Assembly (NCBI RefSeq): GCF_000255555.1
Contig: NZ_AGRW01000051.1
Span: 124,001 to 188,000, forward strand
Source: Treponema saccharophilum DSM 2985
GTDB lineage: Bacteria; Spirochaetota; Spirochaetia; Treponematales; Treponemataceae
Length of the DNA: 64,000 nucleotides
Direction: 5' to 3'
The notes below the pieces were generated by a model. The model was not told where the DNA came from. It saw only the letters and a list, made by a program, of their open reading frames with translations, and made no database searches. Positions 16,623 through 25,578 of the stretch are shown here, piece by piece. Every line of letters starts with the position of its first letter. Positions within the stretch are counted from its first letter, which is position 1. The position numbers and the translations under genes were made by a program.

Positions 16623-17549
16623 ATGGCAAACATCTTTTCAAAGGCAAAAAATCTTTTTAAAAGCGGAAAATATGGCGAGTTAAAAACAAAATCGTTTGAT
16701 TATGCGCGCTATATTGTTCTAAAAATCTGGTACACTCTTACTTTTCAAGAAACTGACAGCAATATCAAAAAAGTGAACAAAAACTGGGTGGTTTTCACTT
16801 ATCTCAAGGCAAAATACAAGCATTTTCTTTTGAATTACAAGCGAATTGAGAATAAAACGCACGAATACAGCGATATAATCTGGTGGTGCTGGCTTCAAGG
16901 CGAAGAAAATGCTCCAGAATTGTGCAAAAGCTGCCTTACTTCGCTCAAAAAGCAAATGCCAAACAAAGAAATTAAGATAATTACAGCAAAAAATCTGTAT
17001 GATTATGTTGATTTTCCCGATTTTATCAAAGAAAAATACAAAAAAGGCATTATTTCCAACACTCATTTTTCAGATTTACTCCGCCTTGAACTTCTGACAA
17101 AATACGGCGGAACGTGGGTTGACGCTACTGTTTATTGCACAACTTACCCCGATTATGCTTTTAACACTCCGCTTTTTGTGTTCAAGACAAAAGAAAAGAA
17201 TGATGATGCAACTGTAGCACAGAACTGGTTTATGTCGGCAGAAAAACAAAATCCGATTTTAACACTTACCCGCGATTTGCTTTATGAGTATTGGAAAAAT
17301 CACAACTCGGCAATTCACTATTTTATTTTTATGAGTCTTGCTGCTGATTTTTACAAAGATGAATGGAATGAAATTCCGTGGTTTCCAGATTTACCTCCTC
17401 ACATTTTGCAGCGAGAGTTAAACAAGCCGTATTCTCAAAAGCGATGGGAGCAACTTTGCCGAATGAGCGATATTCACAAGTTGTCGTATAAGATTGATAT
17501 TGCAAAATCTGAAAAGCAGAGTTTTTATAAACATTTGCTAGAGTTTTAA
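16623..17549 (+). CDS. Capsular polysaccharide synthesis protein (Caps_synth, GT32-like)
   Basis: 308 residues. DIIWWCWLQGEENAPELCK, HFSDLLRLELLTKYGGTWVDATV and the acidic VDA metal site are hallmarks of the Caps_synth / GT32 group. These proteins transfer sugars to growing capsule units in the cytoplasm. GGGAG lies 11 nt before the ATG. An 86-bp spacer separates it from the upstream GT4 gene. Confidence 0.87.
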   Translation: MANIFSKAKNLFKSGKYGELKTKSFDYARYIVLKIWYTLTFQETDSNIKKVNKNWVVFTYLKAKYKHFLLNYKRIENKTHEYSDIIWWCWLQGEENAPELCKSCLTSLKKQMPNKEIKIITAKNLYDYVDFPDFIKEKYKKGIISNTHFSDLLRLELLTKYGGTWVDATVYCTTYPDYAFNTPLFVFKTKEKNDDATVAQNWFMSAEKQNPILTLTRDLLYEYWKNHNSAIHYFIFMSLAADFYKDEWNEIPWFPDLPPHILQRELNKPYSQKRWEQLCRMSDIHKLSYKIDIAKSEKQSFYKHLLEF

Positions 17550-17554
17550 AGCTA

Positions 17555-17583
17555 TCGGCATAAAAGAAAAATTATGCTATAAC
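17555..17583 (+). promoter_or_regulatory. Internal promoter for the DUF3990 pair, leaderless geometry
   Basis: TCGGCA (17555-17560), 17 bp, then TATAAC (17578-17583). Only 8 bp separate the -10 box from ATG 17592, and no Shine-Dalgarno sequence is present, so the transcript would start at or within a few bases of the ATG. Confidence 0.5.
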
Positions 17584-17591
17584 AACTCTGC

Positions 17592-18260
17592 ATGCAGATT
17601 TATCATGGCTCAGAAAACATAATCAAAAATCCTCAGTTCGGATTCGGAAATCCGAGAAACGACTATGGTCTGGGATTTTATTGTACACAGTCTGTTGAAC
17701 TAGCAAAAGAATGGGCTTGTCAGAAAAATAAGGACGGCTTTGCAAACTGCTACGAACTGAAGACGGAAGGTCTTTCGATACTTGACCTTTCAACGTCCTC
17801 TTTCAGCATCCTTCACTGGCTTTCAATTCTCATGCAGAACCGGGTGTTTTCACCGAAATCTCCTCTTGGAAAGCAAAATTTGGATTTTCTTACGTCACAT
17901 TACAATCTTTTCTATTCAGAATATGACATCATCATCGGATACAGGGCAAACGACTCCTATTTTTCATTTGCGAGTGATTTTCTGGAAAACATCATTCCTA
18001 TTCAGTCCCTTGCAACATCCATGAAACTCGGAAGTCTCGGACTGCAAGTCGTTTTGAAATCAGAAAAAGCCTTTGAAAGCATTTCATATATAAACGCTGA
18101 AAAAGCTGAGCAAAACATCTACTTTCCAAAATATATTGCACGAGATACCAGCGCTCGAAAAGCATATTTGAAAAATCTGAGGAATCAAAAACCTGATTCC
18201 TCGACCTATCTGATTGACATTGTTCGTAATCCGGAGCTTTTAAATGACCTGCACCTATGA
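17592..18260 (+). CDS. DUF3990-family protein, ADP-ribosyltransferase-like putative toxin
   Basis: 222 residues. MQIYHGSENIIKNPQFG and NDYGLGFYCTQSVELAKEWA match the DUF3990 N-terminal pattern: a YHG motif and a GLGFYxT motif, as in ART/RES-type NAD-binding toxins. YDIIIGYRANDSYFSF is the next conserved block. It overlaps the next gene by 17 nt and has a private promoter within a glycan operon. The function is inferred from the fold family; no activity is proven for DUF3990 to my knowledge. Confidence 0.72.
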   Translation: MQIYHGSENIIKNPQFGFGNPRNDYGLGFYCTQSVELAKEWACQKNKDGFANCYELKTEGLSILDLSTSSFSILHWLSILMQNRVFSPKSPLGKQNLDFLTSHYNLFYSEYDIIIGYRANDSYFSFASDFLENIIPIQSLATSMKLGSLGLQVVLKSEKAFESISYINAEKAEQNIYFPKYIARDTSARKAYLKNLRNQKPDSSTYLIDIVRNPELLNDLHL

Positions 18261-18687
18261 TGAAATGTATTTAAGCGACGTACAGAAGAACCTGGGATTC
18301 TTTTTTCAGCTGCTGCTGCATAACATGGGGCTTTCACCAATGGAAAGTCAGAATGTCTTTTTGGATTCAATAATCCCCGCACAAATTGAAAATGCAAATC
18401 CTGATTTTTTATGCGGCAAATCTGGCTACGAACTGGCAATGCTTGCCCTTCCGCACAAAGATTTATCCAAAGTGATTGAAGAAGCTATCCAAGAACCATT
18501 TTATCCTCAAGCCGAATATTGGACAGGGTTTGTTCTCGCATTCTGTCAGTGGAAAAACAATATACCGTTTGATAGAATCTTGAAACGATATTCTCTAGAA
18601 CACATTTTGCAAAACTATCCACTTTTGCATGAAGCAGACGTGACAAAAATAGAGCAAATCATAATGGAAAAAGTAAATGAAAACTAA
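18244..18687 (+). CDS. Small partner of the DUF3990 gene, possible antitoxin
   Basis: 147 residues, helical and acidic by composition, with no family I can name. The start overlaps the DUF3990 stop by 17 nt, with GGAG 9 nt upstream inside that gene. The end overlaps the next membrane gene by 11 nt. The tight coupling of a toxin-like and a small helical protein suggests an immunity or antitoxin role, but the sequence itself does not show it. Confidence 0.6.
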   Translation: MTCTYDEMYLSDVQKNLGFFFQLLLHNMGLSPMESQNVFLDSIIPAQIENANPDFLCGKSGYELAMLALPHKDLSKVIEEAIQEPFYPQAEYWTGFVLAFCQWKNNIPFDRILKRYSLEHILQNYPLLHEADVTKIEQIIMEKVNEN

Positions 18688-20446
18688 ATATTCTTCTCTC
18701 CTCCCCTACATCATAATTTTGCTGTTTTCAGCAATTCTCATAAACAACATGTTCTACGGTTTTTCCTGGACTGATGAAGGTCTTTACCTTTCCAATGTGC
18801 AGCGTTACCTTTCAGGAGACAGATTCTTAATCGATGACTGGACGCCCACCCAATTTTACGAGCCGCTTTTGTATCCGCTGTATGCTCTGTTTATAAAGGC
18901 AACCGGCTCAACAGATGGAGTTTTCCTCTTTTTCAGGATTGCGACAATTATTTTTCAAACACTAACAGCATTTTTCGCTTATACTCTGCTTTCAAAAAAA
19001 TACAGCGCATTTTCTGCATGTAGCGCTTCACTCATTGTACTTTCATTTGCACGGGCGTGCATAAACGGCCCATCTTACTACACCATCGGCTTTGAAAGTT
19101 ATCTTATCGCCCTGCTCTGCCTCTATGCCTTTTTCTCTTTATCTTACAGCAAGTTTTTTCTTTTTTTTTCGGGAATCTTCTTTGCTTCATCAATTCTTTG
19201 CAATCCTTTCCTCGTACTTCCCTATATCGCCGTTTCAATTTTTGCATTTATTCTTCCAATCAGCCGAAACCACATCAGGCAAATCTCAATTATCTGGCTT
19301 GGAACAGTGTTTTCTGGAATCATCTACCTGTTTTTTGTTTTTGCAGGCAATTCACTGTCTGATATTCTTTCGGGGCTGCACTACACCTACAATGATCCGT
19401 CATACAAGCACACCGTCATTCTTACGATAAAACGCCTTTACAAAATGCCGCGCCTGCTGATTTTTCCTTATGTCCTGACCTGGCTTCCAATGATTATCAC
19501 ATGCATTGTCGTCAAGCAAAAAAAGATACAGCTTTCTGCAAAGAAAAAAATAATCTTTCATGTACTCAATTCACTCTTATTTTTTGTACACTGCCTTATA
19601 AAAAAAGATTGCGGAAGTGCCGTAATGGCATTCTTTCATTTTACGATTTTTGAAACAATCCTTTTTTCTGATTTGCGACCAAAAAATTTCCTTCGGGAAT
19701 ATAAAAATGAACTGCTTTATTTCATCATTCCGGGATTAATCCTGGCCTATTTCTTCTGCTTCGCATCTGACACAGGTTTTGGCGTATGTGCAATAGGGAT
19801 GGCTGTTGCTGCAATTGGGGAAGTTCTCATCCTCAGTTCCATTCTTAAAAGACTTGATTTTGTTGTTTCAAAATCTCTATTTGAAACAACAAAAAGCCTT
19901 CCACTTCTCATTCTCATTGCTTTTACTTTGTTTAATCGTACCAACCTGATTTACAGAGATGCAAAACTTCCGCCGCATATTTTGTTTATTCCTCAGCCTC
20001 ACACAAATATTGAAAAAATCACTGAAGGCCCAGTAAAGGGAATTTACACAACAAAAGAAAGCAAGAATTACTATGACGAATTGTTGGCAGAGCTTAGGAA
20101 TATAAGCAAGAATAAAAATAAATCCGATAAATCAATTTTCATATCTGGAGCCGCAACATGGGCTTACACGGCATTTCAAAATCTTCACAGCAACACCCCC
20201 ACAACCTGGAGAACTTTTTGCGATGATGTCCGATTGCAGCCCTATTACGAAGAATTCCCCAAAAACGCTTTTCCAGAATATGTACTTCTCCTTGATTCTA
20301 AAAATCCTGACAATGAAGGAAGATATACCGGAAAAAATGATGAGGACAATATCGCAGATACTTGGTTTTTCAATAAAATCATTGCGCTGGACTATGAAAG
20401 AACACAGCTGCCCAGTGGAATACTCTATAAAAGCAAAAGGAAATGA
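18677..20446 (+). CDS. Polytopic GT-C-like membrane protein, possible sugar transferase or polymerase
   Basis: 589 residues: about ten hydrophobic helices (residues 8-410) followed by a soluble domain of about 170 residues. The first periplasmic loop has WTDEGLYLSN, an acidic motif like the D/E catalytic loop of ArnT/PMT GT-C enzymes. The soluble C-terminal part (SIFISGAATWAYTAFQNLHS) would face the periplasm. No dedicated Wzy polymerase is seen, so this is the best candidate for polymerisation or for a late side-chain transfer. It overlaps the preceding gene by 11 nt. Confidence 0.7.
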   Translation: MKTKYSSLLPYIIILLFSAILINNMFYGFSWTDEGLYLSNVQRYLSGDRFLIDDWTPTQFYEPLLYPLYALFIKATGSTDGVFLFFRIATIIFQTLTAFFAYTLLSKKYSAFSACSASLIVLSFARACINGPSYYTIGFESYLIALLCLYAFFSLSYSKFFLFFSGIFFASSILCNPFLVLPYIAVSIFAFILPISRNHIRQISIIWLGTVFSGIIYLFFVFAGNSLSDILSGLHYTYNDPSYKHTVILTIKRLYKMPRLLIFPYVLTWLPMIITCIVVKQKKIQLSAKKKIIFHVLNSLLFFVHCLIKKDCGSAVMAFFHFTIFETILFSDLRPKNFLREYKNELLYFIIPGLILAYFFCFASDTGFGVCAIGMAVAAIGEVLILSSILKRLDFVVSKSLFETTKSLPLLILIAFTLFNRTNLIYRDAKLPPHILFIPQPHTNIEKITEGPVKGIYTTKESKNYYDELLAELRNISKNKNKSDKSIFISGAATWAYTAFQNLHSNTPTTWRTFCDDVRLQPYYEEFPKNAFPEYVLLLDSKNPDNEGRYTGKNDEDNIADTWFFNKIIALDYERTQLPSGILYKSKRK

Positions 20447-20449
20447 ATC

Positions 20450-21445
20450 ATGAAATATGTCTATGTTCTAACCTCAACTGAAAAAGACCTCTACTATGAG
20501 CAGTGCCTCATGTCGCTCTTTTCGCTCAGACATTACATGCCTCAGGCAGAAGTCATTATTCTTACCGATAACAGGACTGCTTCCACTTTTACCGGAAAAC
20601 GCGAAGAAATAAAAAAATATGTTTCAGACATTGTCGCTGTAGATTTCCCAGAATCTGCTGGAAATGTTGAACGCTCCCGGGTATTGAAGACAACGATTCC
20701 AGAACACATTACTGGAGACTTCCTCTTTATAGACTGCGACACAGCCATCTGTGAAAGTCTTTCTGACATCGAGAAGTTTGACTATTCTCTCGCAGCTGTT
20801 CTTGACGGTCATGTTCCGCTTTCAGAGCATAAGCATAAGGATTACTTTTTGAAGCGCGAAAAGAAAATGCACTACACAGGAACCAAAAATCAAGGCTTTC
20901 ACATTAACAGCGGCGTGATTTTGTATCGGGACTGTGAAAAATCCCGTGAATTCTTCAAAAAATGGCATGAGCTTTGGGAATATTCATTCAGGGTAAAGCA
21001 TGACCACCATGACCAGGGGGCTTTTAACGAGGCTTTCTATCAGTGCGGATTTGGAGACACACAGCTATCAGGAGAGTGGAATTGCCAGATTAGCCAGGGC
21101 GGGCTTGAATTCTTGGAACACGCAAAGATAATCCACTATTTTTCAAGCGAAGCTGCGGGAAAGAATTATATTTCCTACTACAAACTTGCAGACAAAAGCA
21201 TTCAGCAGCGGATAAAAGACGCAGGTGAAATTCCAGAAGACATACAGAAGATGATTTTAAATCCAAAATTTCAGTTTACGAAAGTACATCTTTTGAACGA
21301 CAAGCGAATCATCCCGATTTTACAGTCGCCACTTGTCTTCACGCTGGCTGAGCTTAAATTGCATTGTCCACTTTTTTTCGCTATACTTGAGACTACTATC
21401 GGCGGATGTCGTTCCCTTGCGAAAAAATTAAAGGGAAAAAAATAA
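20450..21445 (+). CDS. GT8-like glycosyltransferase (GT-A, DXD)
   Basis: 331 residues. [20 protein letters not shown], then [11 protein letters not shown] with a DCD metal site, and [20 protein letters not shown], all in the GT8/nucleotide-diphospho-sugar transferase pattern. IIHYFSSEA is the final conserved histidine region. It starts 4 nt after the GT-C-like gene with AAGGA close by, so it is in the same operon. Confidence 0.8.
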   Translation: MKYVYVLTSTEKDLYYEQCLMSLFSLRHYMPQAEVIILTDNRTASTFTGKREEIKKYVSDIVAVDFPESAGNVERSRVLKTTIPEHITGDFLFIDCDTAICESLSDIEKFDYSLAAVLDGHVPLSEHKHKDYFLKREKKMHYTGTKNQGFHINSGVILYRDCEKSREFFKKWHELWEYSFRVKHDHHDQGAFNEAFYQCGFGDTQLSGEWNCQISQGGLEFLEHAKIIHYFSSEAAGKNYISYYKLADKSIQQRIKDAGEIPEDIQKMILNPKFQFTKVHLLNDKRIIPILQSPLVFTLAELKLHCPLFFAILETTIGGCRSLAKKLKGKK

Positions 21446-21470
21446 CTCAGGCATCAGGAGAAAAGTAAAC

Positions 21471-22655
21471 ATGAAAATAGCAGTAGCAGGAACCGGCTAT
21501 GTGGGACTTTCAAACGCAATTCTTTTAGCTCAGCATAATGAAGTTTATGCGGTTGACATCGTGCAGAAAAAGGTCGATTTAATTAACAGCAAAAAGTCAC
21601 CAATTGTTGACAAGGAAATCGAAGATTATCTTTCCTCCAAAGATTTGCACCTCACTGCCACAACTGATGCTGAAGTAGCCTATACAGGTGCTGATTTTAT
21701 CATAATCTCCACGCCGACAAATTATGACCCCCACAAAAATTACTTTGACACTTCGAGCGTAGAGGCAGTTCTTTCCCTTGTCGATAAATTCAACAGAAAT
21801 GCAGTCATCATCATAAAATCAACTATTCCAGTCGGATATACCGAAGAAGTAAGCAAGATGTTTTCTGAGCTGAACATACTCTTTGCACCAGAATTTCTTC
21901 GCGAAGGACATGCACTGTACGACAACCTTTACCCCAGCCGAATTGTTGTGGGCTACCCGAAGAACAATAAAAAACTGGAGAAGGCAGCCCATACCTTTGC
22001 GGAGCTTTTGCAGGAGGGGGCAATAAAAAAGGACATTCCTACCCTTTTCACCCAGCCTACCGAAGCCGAAGCAATCAAGCTCTTTGCGAACACTTATCTT
22101 GCCCTGCGCGTAAGCTACTTTAACGAACTTGACACTTATGCCGAAATGCACAACCTCGATACAAAACAGATTATCCAGGGGGTAAGCCTTGACCCGCGAA
22201 TTGGTGACGGTTACAACAACCCGTCTTTTGGCTACGGCGGCTACTGCCTTCCAAAAGACACCAAGCAGCTTCTTGCAAACTACGCGAACATTCCTCAGAA
22301 CCTCATGACGGCAATCGTCGAGTCAAACAGGACGCGGAAGGAATACATTGCCCGTCATGTACTAGAGAAGTGTCCGGAAACAGTAGGAATTTACCGCCTT
22401 ACAATGAAAGCCAACAGCGACAACTTCCGGCAGAGCTCAATTCAGGATGTCATGAAAATTCTTCGTGGAGAAGGCGTGAAAGTTGTAATCTATGAGCCAA
22501 CCCTTTCTACCGCGGAATTTGAAAAATACATAGTCTGCAATGACCTTGCTGAATTCAAAGCAAGGTGCGACGTTATCCTTGCGAACAGAATTACACAAGA
22601 TTTGGAAGATTGCAGGGACAAGGTTTATACAAGGGATTTATTCTCAAGAGATTAG
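21471..22655 (+). CDS. ugd: UDP-glucose 6-dehydrogenase
   Basis: 394 residues, normal length. Oxidises UDP-glucose to UDP-glucuronate with two NAD+. Seen: Rossmann motif [12 protein letters not shown] at the N-terminus, [16 protein letters not shown], and the catalytic cysteine Cys259 in [14 protein letters not shown]. It supplies uronic acid for an acidic polymer. GGAG lies 12 nt before the ATG. Closely related UDP-ManNAc dehydrogenases are less likely given the overall pattern. Confidence 0.93.
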   Translation: MKIAVAGTGYVGLSNAILLAQHNEVYAVDIVQKKVDLINSKKSPIVDKEIEDYLSSKDLHLTATTDAEVAYTGADFIIISTPTNYDPHKNYFDTSSVEAVLSLVDKFNRNAVIIIKSTIPVGYTEEVSKMFSELNILFAPEFLREGHALYDNLYPSRIVVGYPKNNKKLEKAAHTFAELLQEGAIKKDIPTLFTQPTEAEAIKLFANTYLALRVSYFNELDTYAEMHNLDTKQIIQGVSLDPRIGDGYNNPSFGYGGYCLPKDTKQLLANYANIPQNLMTAIVESNRTRKEYIARHVLEKCPETVGIYRLTMKANSDNFRQSSIQDVMKILRGEGVKVVIYEPTLSTAEFEKYIVCNDLAEFKARCDVILANRITQDLEDCRDKVYTRDLFSRD

Positions 22656-22679
22656 GACTATAAAAACAGGATTTTTGCA

Positions 22680-23798
22680 ATGAACATAATTAAAAATGAA
22701 ATCATCCCCTACGAAAATCTATCTCGCACGAACAGGCAGTTTGAGGCTGAGTTTAAATCCGTATTCGACAGATTTATCGAAAAAGGCTGGTATGTTCTCG
22801 GTCAGGAAGTAAAATCTTTTGAGGAAGAATTTGCTTCGTATGTCGGAACAAAGCATTGTGTAGGCGTGGCAAGCGGCCTGGACGCCCTCATCATAGCCCT
22901 TGAATGCCTTAAGCTTCCAAAAGGAAGCGATGTTCTCGTTCCGTCAAACACATATATTGCATCGATTCTTGCAATCGTAAAGGCTGGCCTCAATCCTGTC
23001 CTTGTAGAGCCGGACATTTCAACCTGCAACATAAATCCCAACTTGCTTGAGGAAAGCCTTACTCCAAACACTAGTGCAGTTCTTGTCGTTCATCTGTACG
23101 GAAAAGCCTGCGAGATGGATAAAATCACATCTTTCTGCAAAAAACATAATCTCCGTCTGGTTGAGGATTGTGCCCAGTCACACGGAGCAAAATTCAACGG
23201 AAAAATGACAGGCTCTTTCGGAGACTTCGGCGCATTCAGTTTCTATCCTACAAAAAATCTCGGTGCACTTGGAGATGCAGGCGCACTTTGCACTGACAAC
23301 GACGAGCTTGCACAAATGGCCCGTGCCTGGCGCAACTACGGCTCAGAAAAGCATTACCACAACAAATACACCGGAATCAACTCACGGCTTGACGAGATTC
23401 AGGCAGCATTTCTTCGCATAAAACTCAGCCATATCGAAGAAATCACGGCAAAAAAGCGCAGGCTTGCCCAGATGTATTTTAGCGGCCTTGATAAAAGCAA
23501 GTTCATTCTTCCCCGCGTTGATGAAAAATATTTTGATGTCTATCACATTTTCCAAATCCGCCATCAAAAGCGTGATGAGTTAAAGCAATACCTTTTGGAC
23601 AGTGGAATCAAAACTGAAATCCACTACCCTGTCGCTCCAATCAATCAGGAAGGCTACAAGGAGATTTTCAAAAAACAAAAGGCCACCCCTATTGCTGAAG
23701 AAATCCACAATACGGTTTTATCGCTCCCGATTTCTTATGGAACAACAGAAGAAGAAGTCGCCCACGTAATCGAAGTAATCAATCAATTTAATGTATAG
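22680..23798 (+). CDS. DegT/DnrJ/EryC1/StrS aminotransferase (FdtB/QdtB-like)
   Basis: 372 residues. PLP-dependent sugar aminotransferase: the Schiff-base lysine is Lys192 in FSFYPTKNLGALGDAG, with GVASGLDALIIAL and VEDCAQSHGA earlier. This group usually makes 3-amino-3,6-dideoxyhexoses from dTDP-3-keto sugars. The FdtA/QdtA-type isomerase two genes downstream fits that pathway. The dTDP-sugar genes rmlA and rmlB are not in this window. Confidence 0.88.
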   Translation: MNIIKNEIIPYENLSRTNRQFEAEFKSVFDRFIEKGWYVLGQEVKSFEEEFASYVGTKHCVGVASGLDALIIALECLKLPKGSDVLVPSNTYIASILAIVKAGLNPVLVEPDISTCNINPNLLEESLTPNTSAVLVVHLYGKACEMDKITSFCKKHNLRLVEDCAQSHGAKFNGKMTGSFGDFGAFSFYPTKNLGALGDAGALCTDNDELAQMARAWRNYGSEKHYHNKYTGINSRLDEIQAAFLRIKLSHIEEITAKKRRLAQMYFSGLDKSKFILPRVDEKYFDVYHIFQIRHQKRDELKQYLLDSGIKTEIHYPVAPINQEGYKEIFKKQKATPIAEEIHNTVLSLPISYGTTEEEVAHVIEVINQFNV

Positions 23799-23806
23799 GA
23801 AATAAA

Positions 23807-24745
23807 ATGAAGCTTTCAATATGTATTCCAGTATACAACGGTGCGGACACAATCGGCCAGCTCGTAGATAAACTGCAGGAAATTTTCTCAGGACGGGATT
23901 TTGAGGTTGTAATGACAAATGACGGAAGCCGGGACAATTCCAGCGAAGTCTGCCAGTCAATCGTAAAAAAATACGGCAATGTGCGTTTTGTGGATTTAAG
24001 GCGTAACTATGGCGAGCACAATGCCGTCATGTGCTGCTTAAATTACTGCACAGGAGACTATGCGGCAATTATTGACGATGACCTGCAGAATCCGCCTGAA
24101 GAAATCCTGAAGCTCGTTGAAGAAGCCGAAAAGGGCTATGATGTTGTTTACGCAAAATACCACAAAAAGAAGCACTCTCTTTTCCGTAATCTCGGAAGCA
24201 AAATAAACGACATTCTTGCAACATGGCTCATCGGAAAGCCAAAGAATCTTTATCTCTGCTCTTTCAAACTTATTAACCGGGCCTTGATTAACGAAATCAT
24301 CAAATACAAGGGGCCTTTTCCTTATATTGACGGACTCATTCTCCGCGCCACAAACAGTTATTCTTCAGTTTTTGTTGAGCATAAATCACGCGAGGCTGGA
24401 AAATCAAACTACACTCTCGGAAAGCTCATTCACCTGTGCCTGAGCATGTTCGTAAACTTTTCGATTAAGCCGATGCGCTTCATGATGGGACTCGGAGCCT
24501 TTGTAATCATGCTTTCAATTGCGATGGCAGTCTACTTCATCATAGACAAAATTCTTCATCCCGAAATCGAAAGCGGCTGGACTTCCATTGTGGCCCTTAT
24601 CCTCTTTTTTGGTGGCTTGCAGACCGTGTTCTTAGGTCTCATCGGCGAATACATCGGCAAAAATTATCTTGACCAGAACGGAACGCCGCAGTTCACGGTC
24701 AAAAACACCTACGGAATTCCTGTAAATGAGGAGCAGTCAAAATGA
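23807..24745 (+). CDS. DPM1/GtrB-type membrane glycosyltransferase
   Basis: 312 residues: a GT2 domain with SICIPVYNGADTI, VMTNDGSRDNSSE and AAIIDDDLQNPPEEI, then two C-terminal membrane helices (about 225-250 and 265-290). This architecture transfers one sugar to undecaprenyl phosphate, for later use by GT-C enzymes outside the membrane. The GT-C-like protein at 18677 could be its partner. It overlaps the next gene by 4 nt (ATGA). Confidence 0.87.
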   Translation: MKLSICIPVYNGADTIGQLVDKLQEIFSGRDFEVVMTNDGSRDNSSEVCQSIVKKYGNVRFVDLRRNYGEHNAVMCCLNYCTGDYAAIIDDDLQNPPEEILKLVEEAEKGYDVVYAKYHKKKHSLFRNLGSKINDILATWLIGKPKNLYLCSFKLINRALINEIIKYKGPFPYIDGLILRATNSYSSVFVEHKSREAGKSNYTLGKLIHLCLSMFVNFSIKPMRFMMGLGAFVIMLSIAMAVYFIIDKILHPEIESGWTSIVALILFFGGLQTVFLGLIGEYIGKNYLDQNGTPQFTVKNTYGIPVNEEQSK

Positions 24746-25149
24746 GTGAAATGTATAAGCTTTTGAATTTTAAGGATTTGGGAGATGAACGCGGAAAACT
24801 TGTCGTTATAGAGGGGGGGCAGGACATTCCTTTTGAGATTGCCCGTGCATTTTATATTTATGGCTCAGACTCAACAGTCGTTCGAGGTCAGCACGCAAAC
24901 AGGAATTCAGAATTTGTTCTTGTAAATGTTGCCGGAAGCTCAAAAGTCATGATTACCGACAGCACCAAAAAAGAAATAGTCGAGCTGAACAAACCCATGG
25001 AAGCAGTCTATATTCCCAAAATGATCTGGAAAGAAATGTACGATTTTTCGCCGGATTCAGTTCTTTTAGTTCTTGCAAATACACATTACGACGGCAAAGA
25101 ATATATCCGTGATTTTGAAGAATATAAAAAAATGATGGCGGATTCTTAA
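24742..25149 (+). CDS. FdtA/QdtA-like sugar 3,4-ketoisomerase (cupin)
   Basis: 135 residues, single cupin domain. It probably converts dTDP-4-keto-6-deoxyglucose to the 3-keto isomer for the aminotransferase at 22680. The family motif RGxHAH appears as VRGQHANRNSEF, so the second histidine is Asn; this variant is also common in related cupins and may affect specificity. The isomerase assignment is supported by the neighbouring aminotransferase. Confidence 0.82.
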   Translation: MSEMYKLLNFKDLGDERGKLVVIEGGQDIPFEIARAFYIYGSDSTVVRGQHANRNSEFVLVNVAGSSKVMITDSTKKEIVELNKPMEAVYIPKMIWKEMYDFSPDSVLLVLANTHYDGKEYIRDFEEYKKMMADS

Positions 25150-25292
25150 TGGACTCCTCTAAAAAATTTTCTCTTCTCTTCATGCACTTCGCCTTTATCG
25201 TATACGTGCTCCATCTGAATTTTCGGTGGATACATTTAGTTGAAACTGATTGCCGCTCCACAATGGCGCGCTCTGAAATCTCTAAATATTAA
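25149..25292 (+). CDS. Small ORF, likely remnant of a membrane protein
   Basis: 47 codons starting at an ATG that overlaps the FdtA stop (TAATG), so it is translationally coupled. It reads MDSSKKFSLLFMHFAFIVYV and continues through a hydrophobic segment, then loses character at about residue 32. It looks like the first membrane helix of a longer protein whose rest was deleted when the GC-richer segment after 25300 was joined. Confidence 0.4.
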   Translation: MDSSKKFSLLFMHFAFIVYVLHLNFRWIHLVETDCRSTMARSEISKY

Positions 25293-25578
25293 AATCGAGA
25301 CGGCTTTTGCCAGCCGGAATCGGGCTGCTCAAGCAGCGCACTAGTCCAAAAAACAAAAAAGTAGTAGTATTTTCCCGCTTCTATAAATATGCTTGCTGAT
25401 TCAGAGCGCATTTTATACCAGTATTTTCATTGTGTTTTACACCACCGGAATCCGAAACACGATGTTGCCATATAGCAATCCGGGCATATCTCGATGCCCT
25501 TCCCCACTCTTTATGGCTTATCAAGAACATCGCCTTCTTAAGCCAAAAGAGAATCCAAATTAAAGAAGGTTTTATTCA
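25293..25578. other. Intergenic junction between two glycan modules
   Basis: 286 bp with no gene. It holds two small hairpins: CAGCC/GGCTG (25311-25327) and GCTGC-TCAA-GCAGC (25324-25337). AAGG at 25566 is the likely ribosome site for ATG 25579. Base composition rises across this stretch. It probably carries a promoter for the downstream module, but none stands out. Confidence 0.4.
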
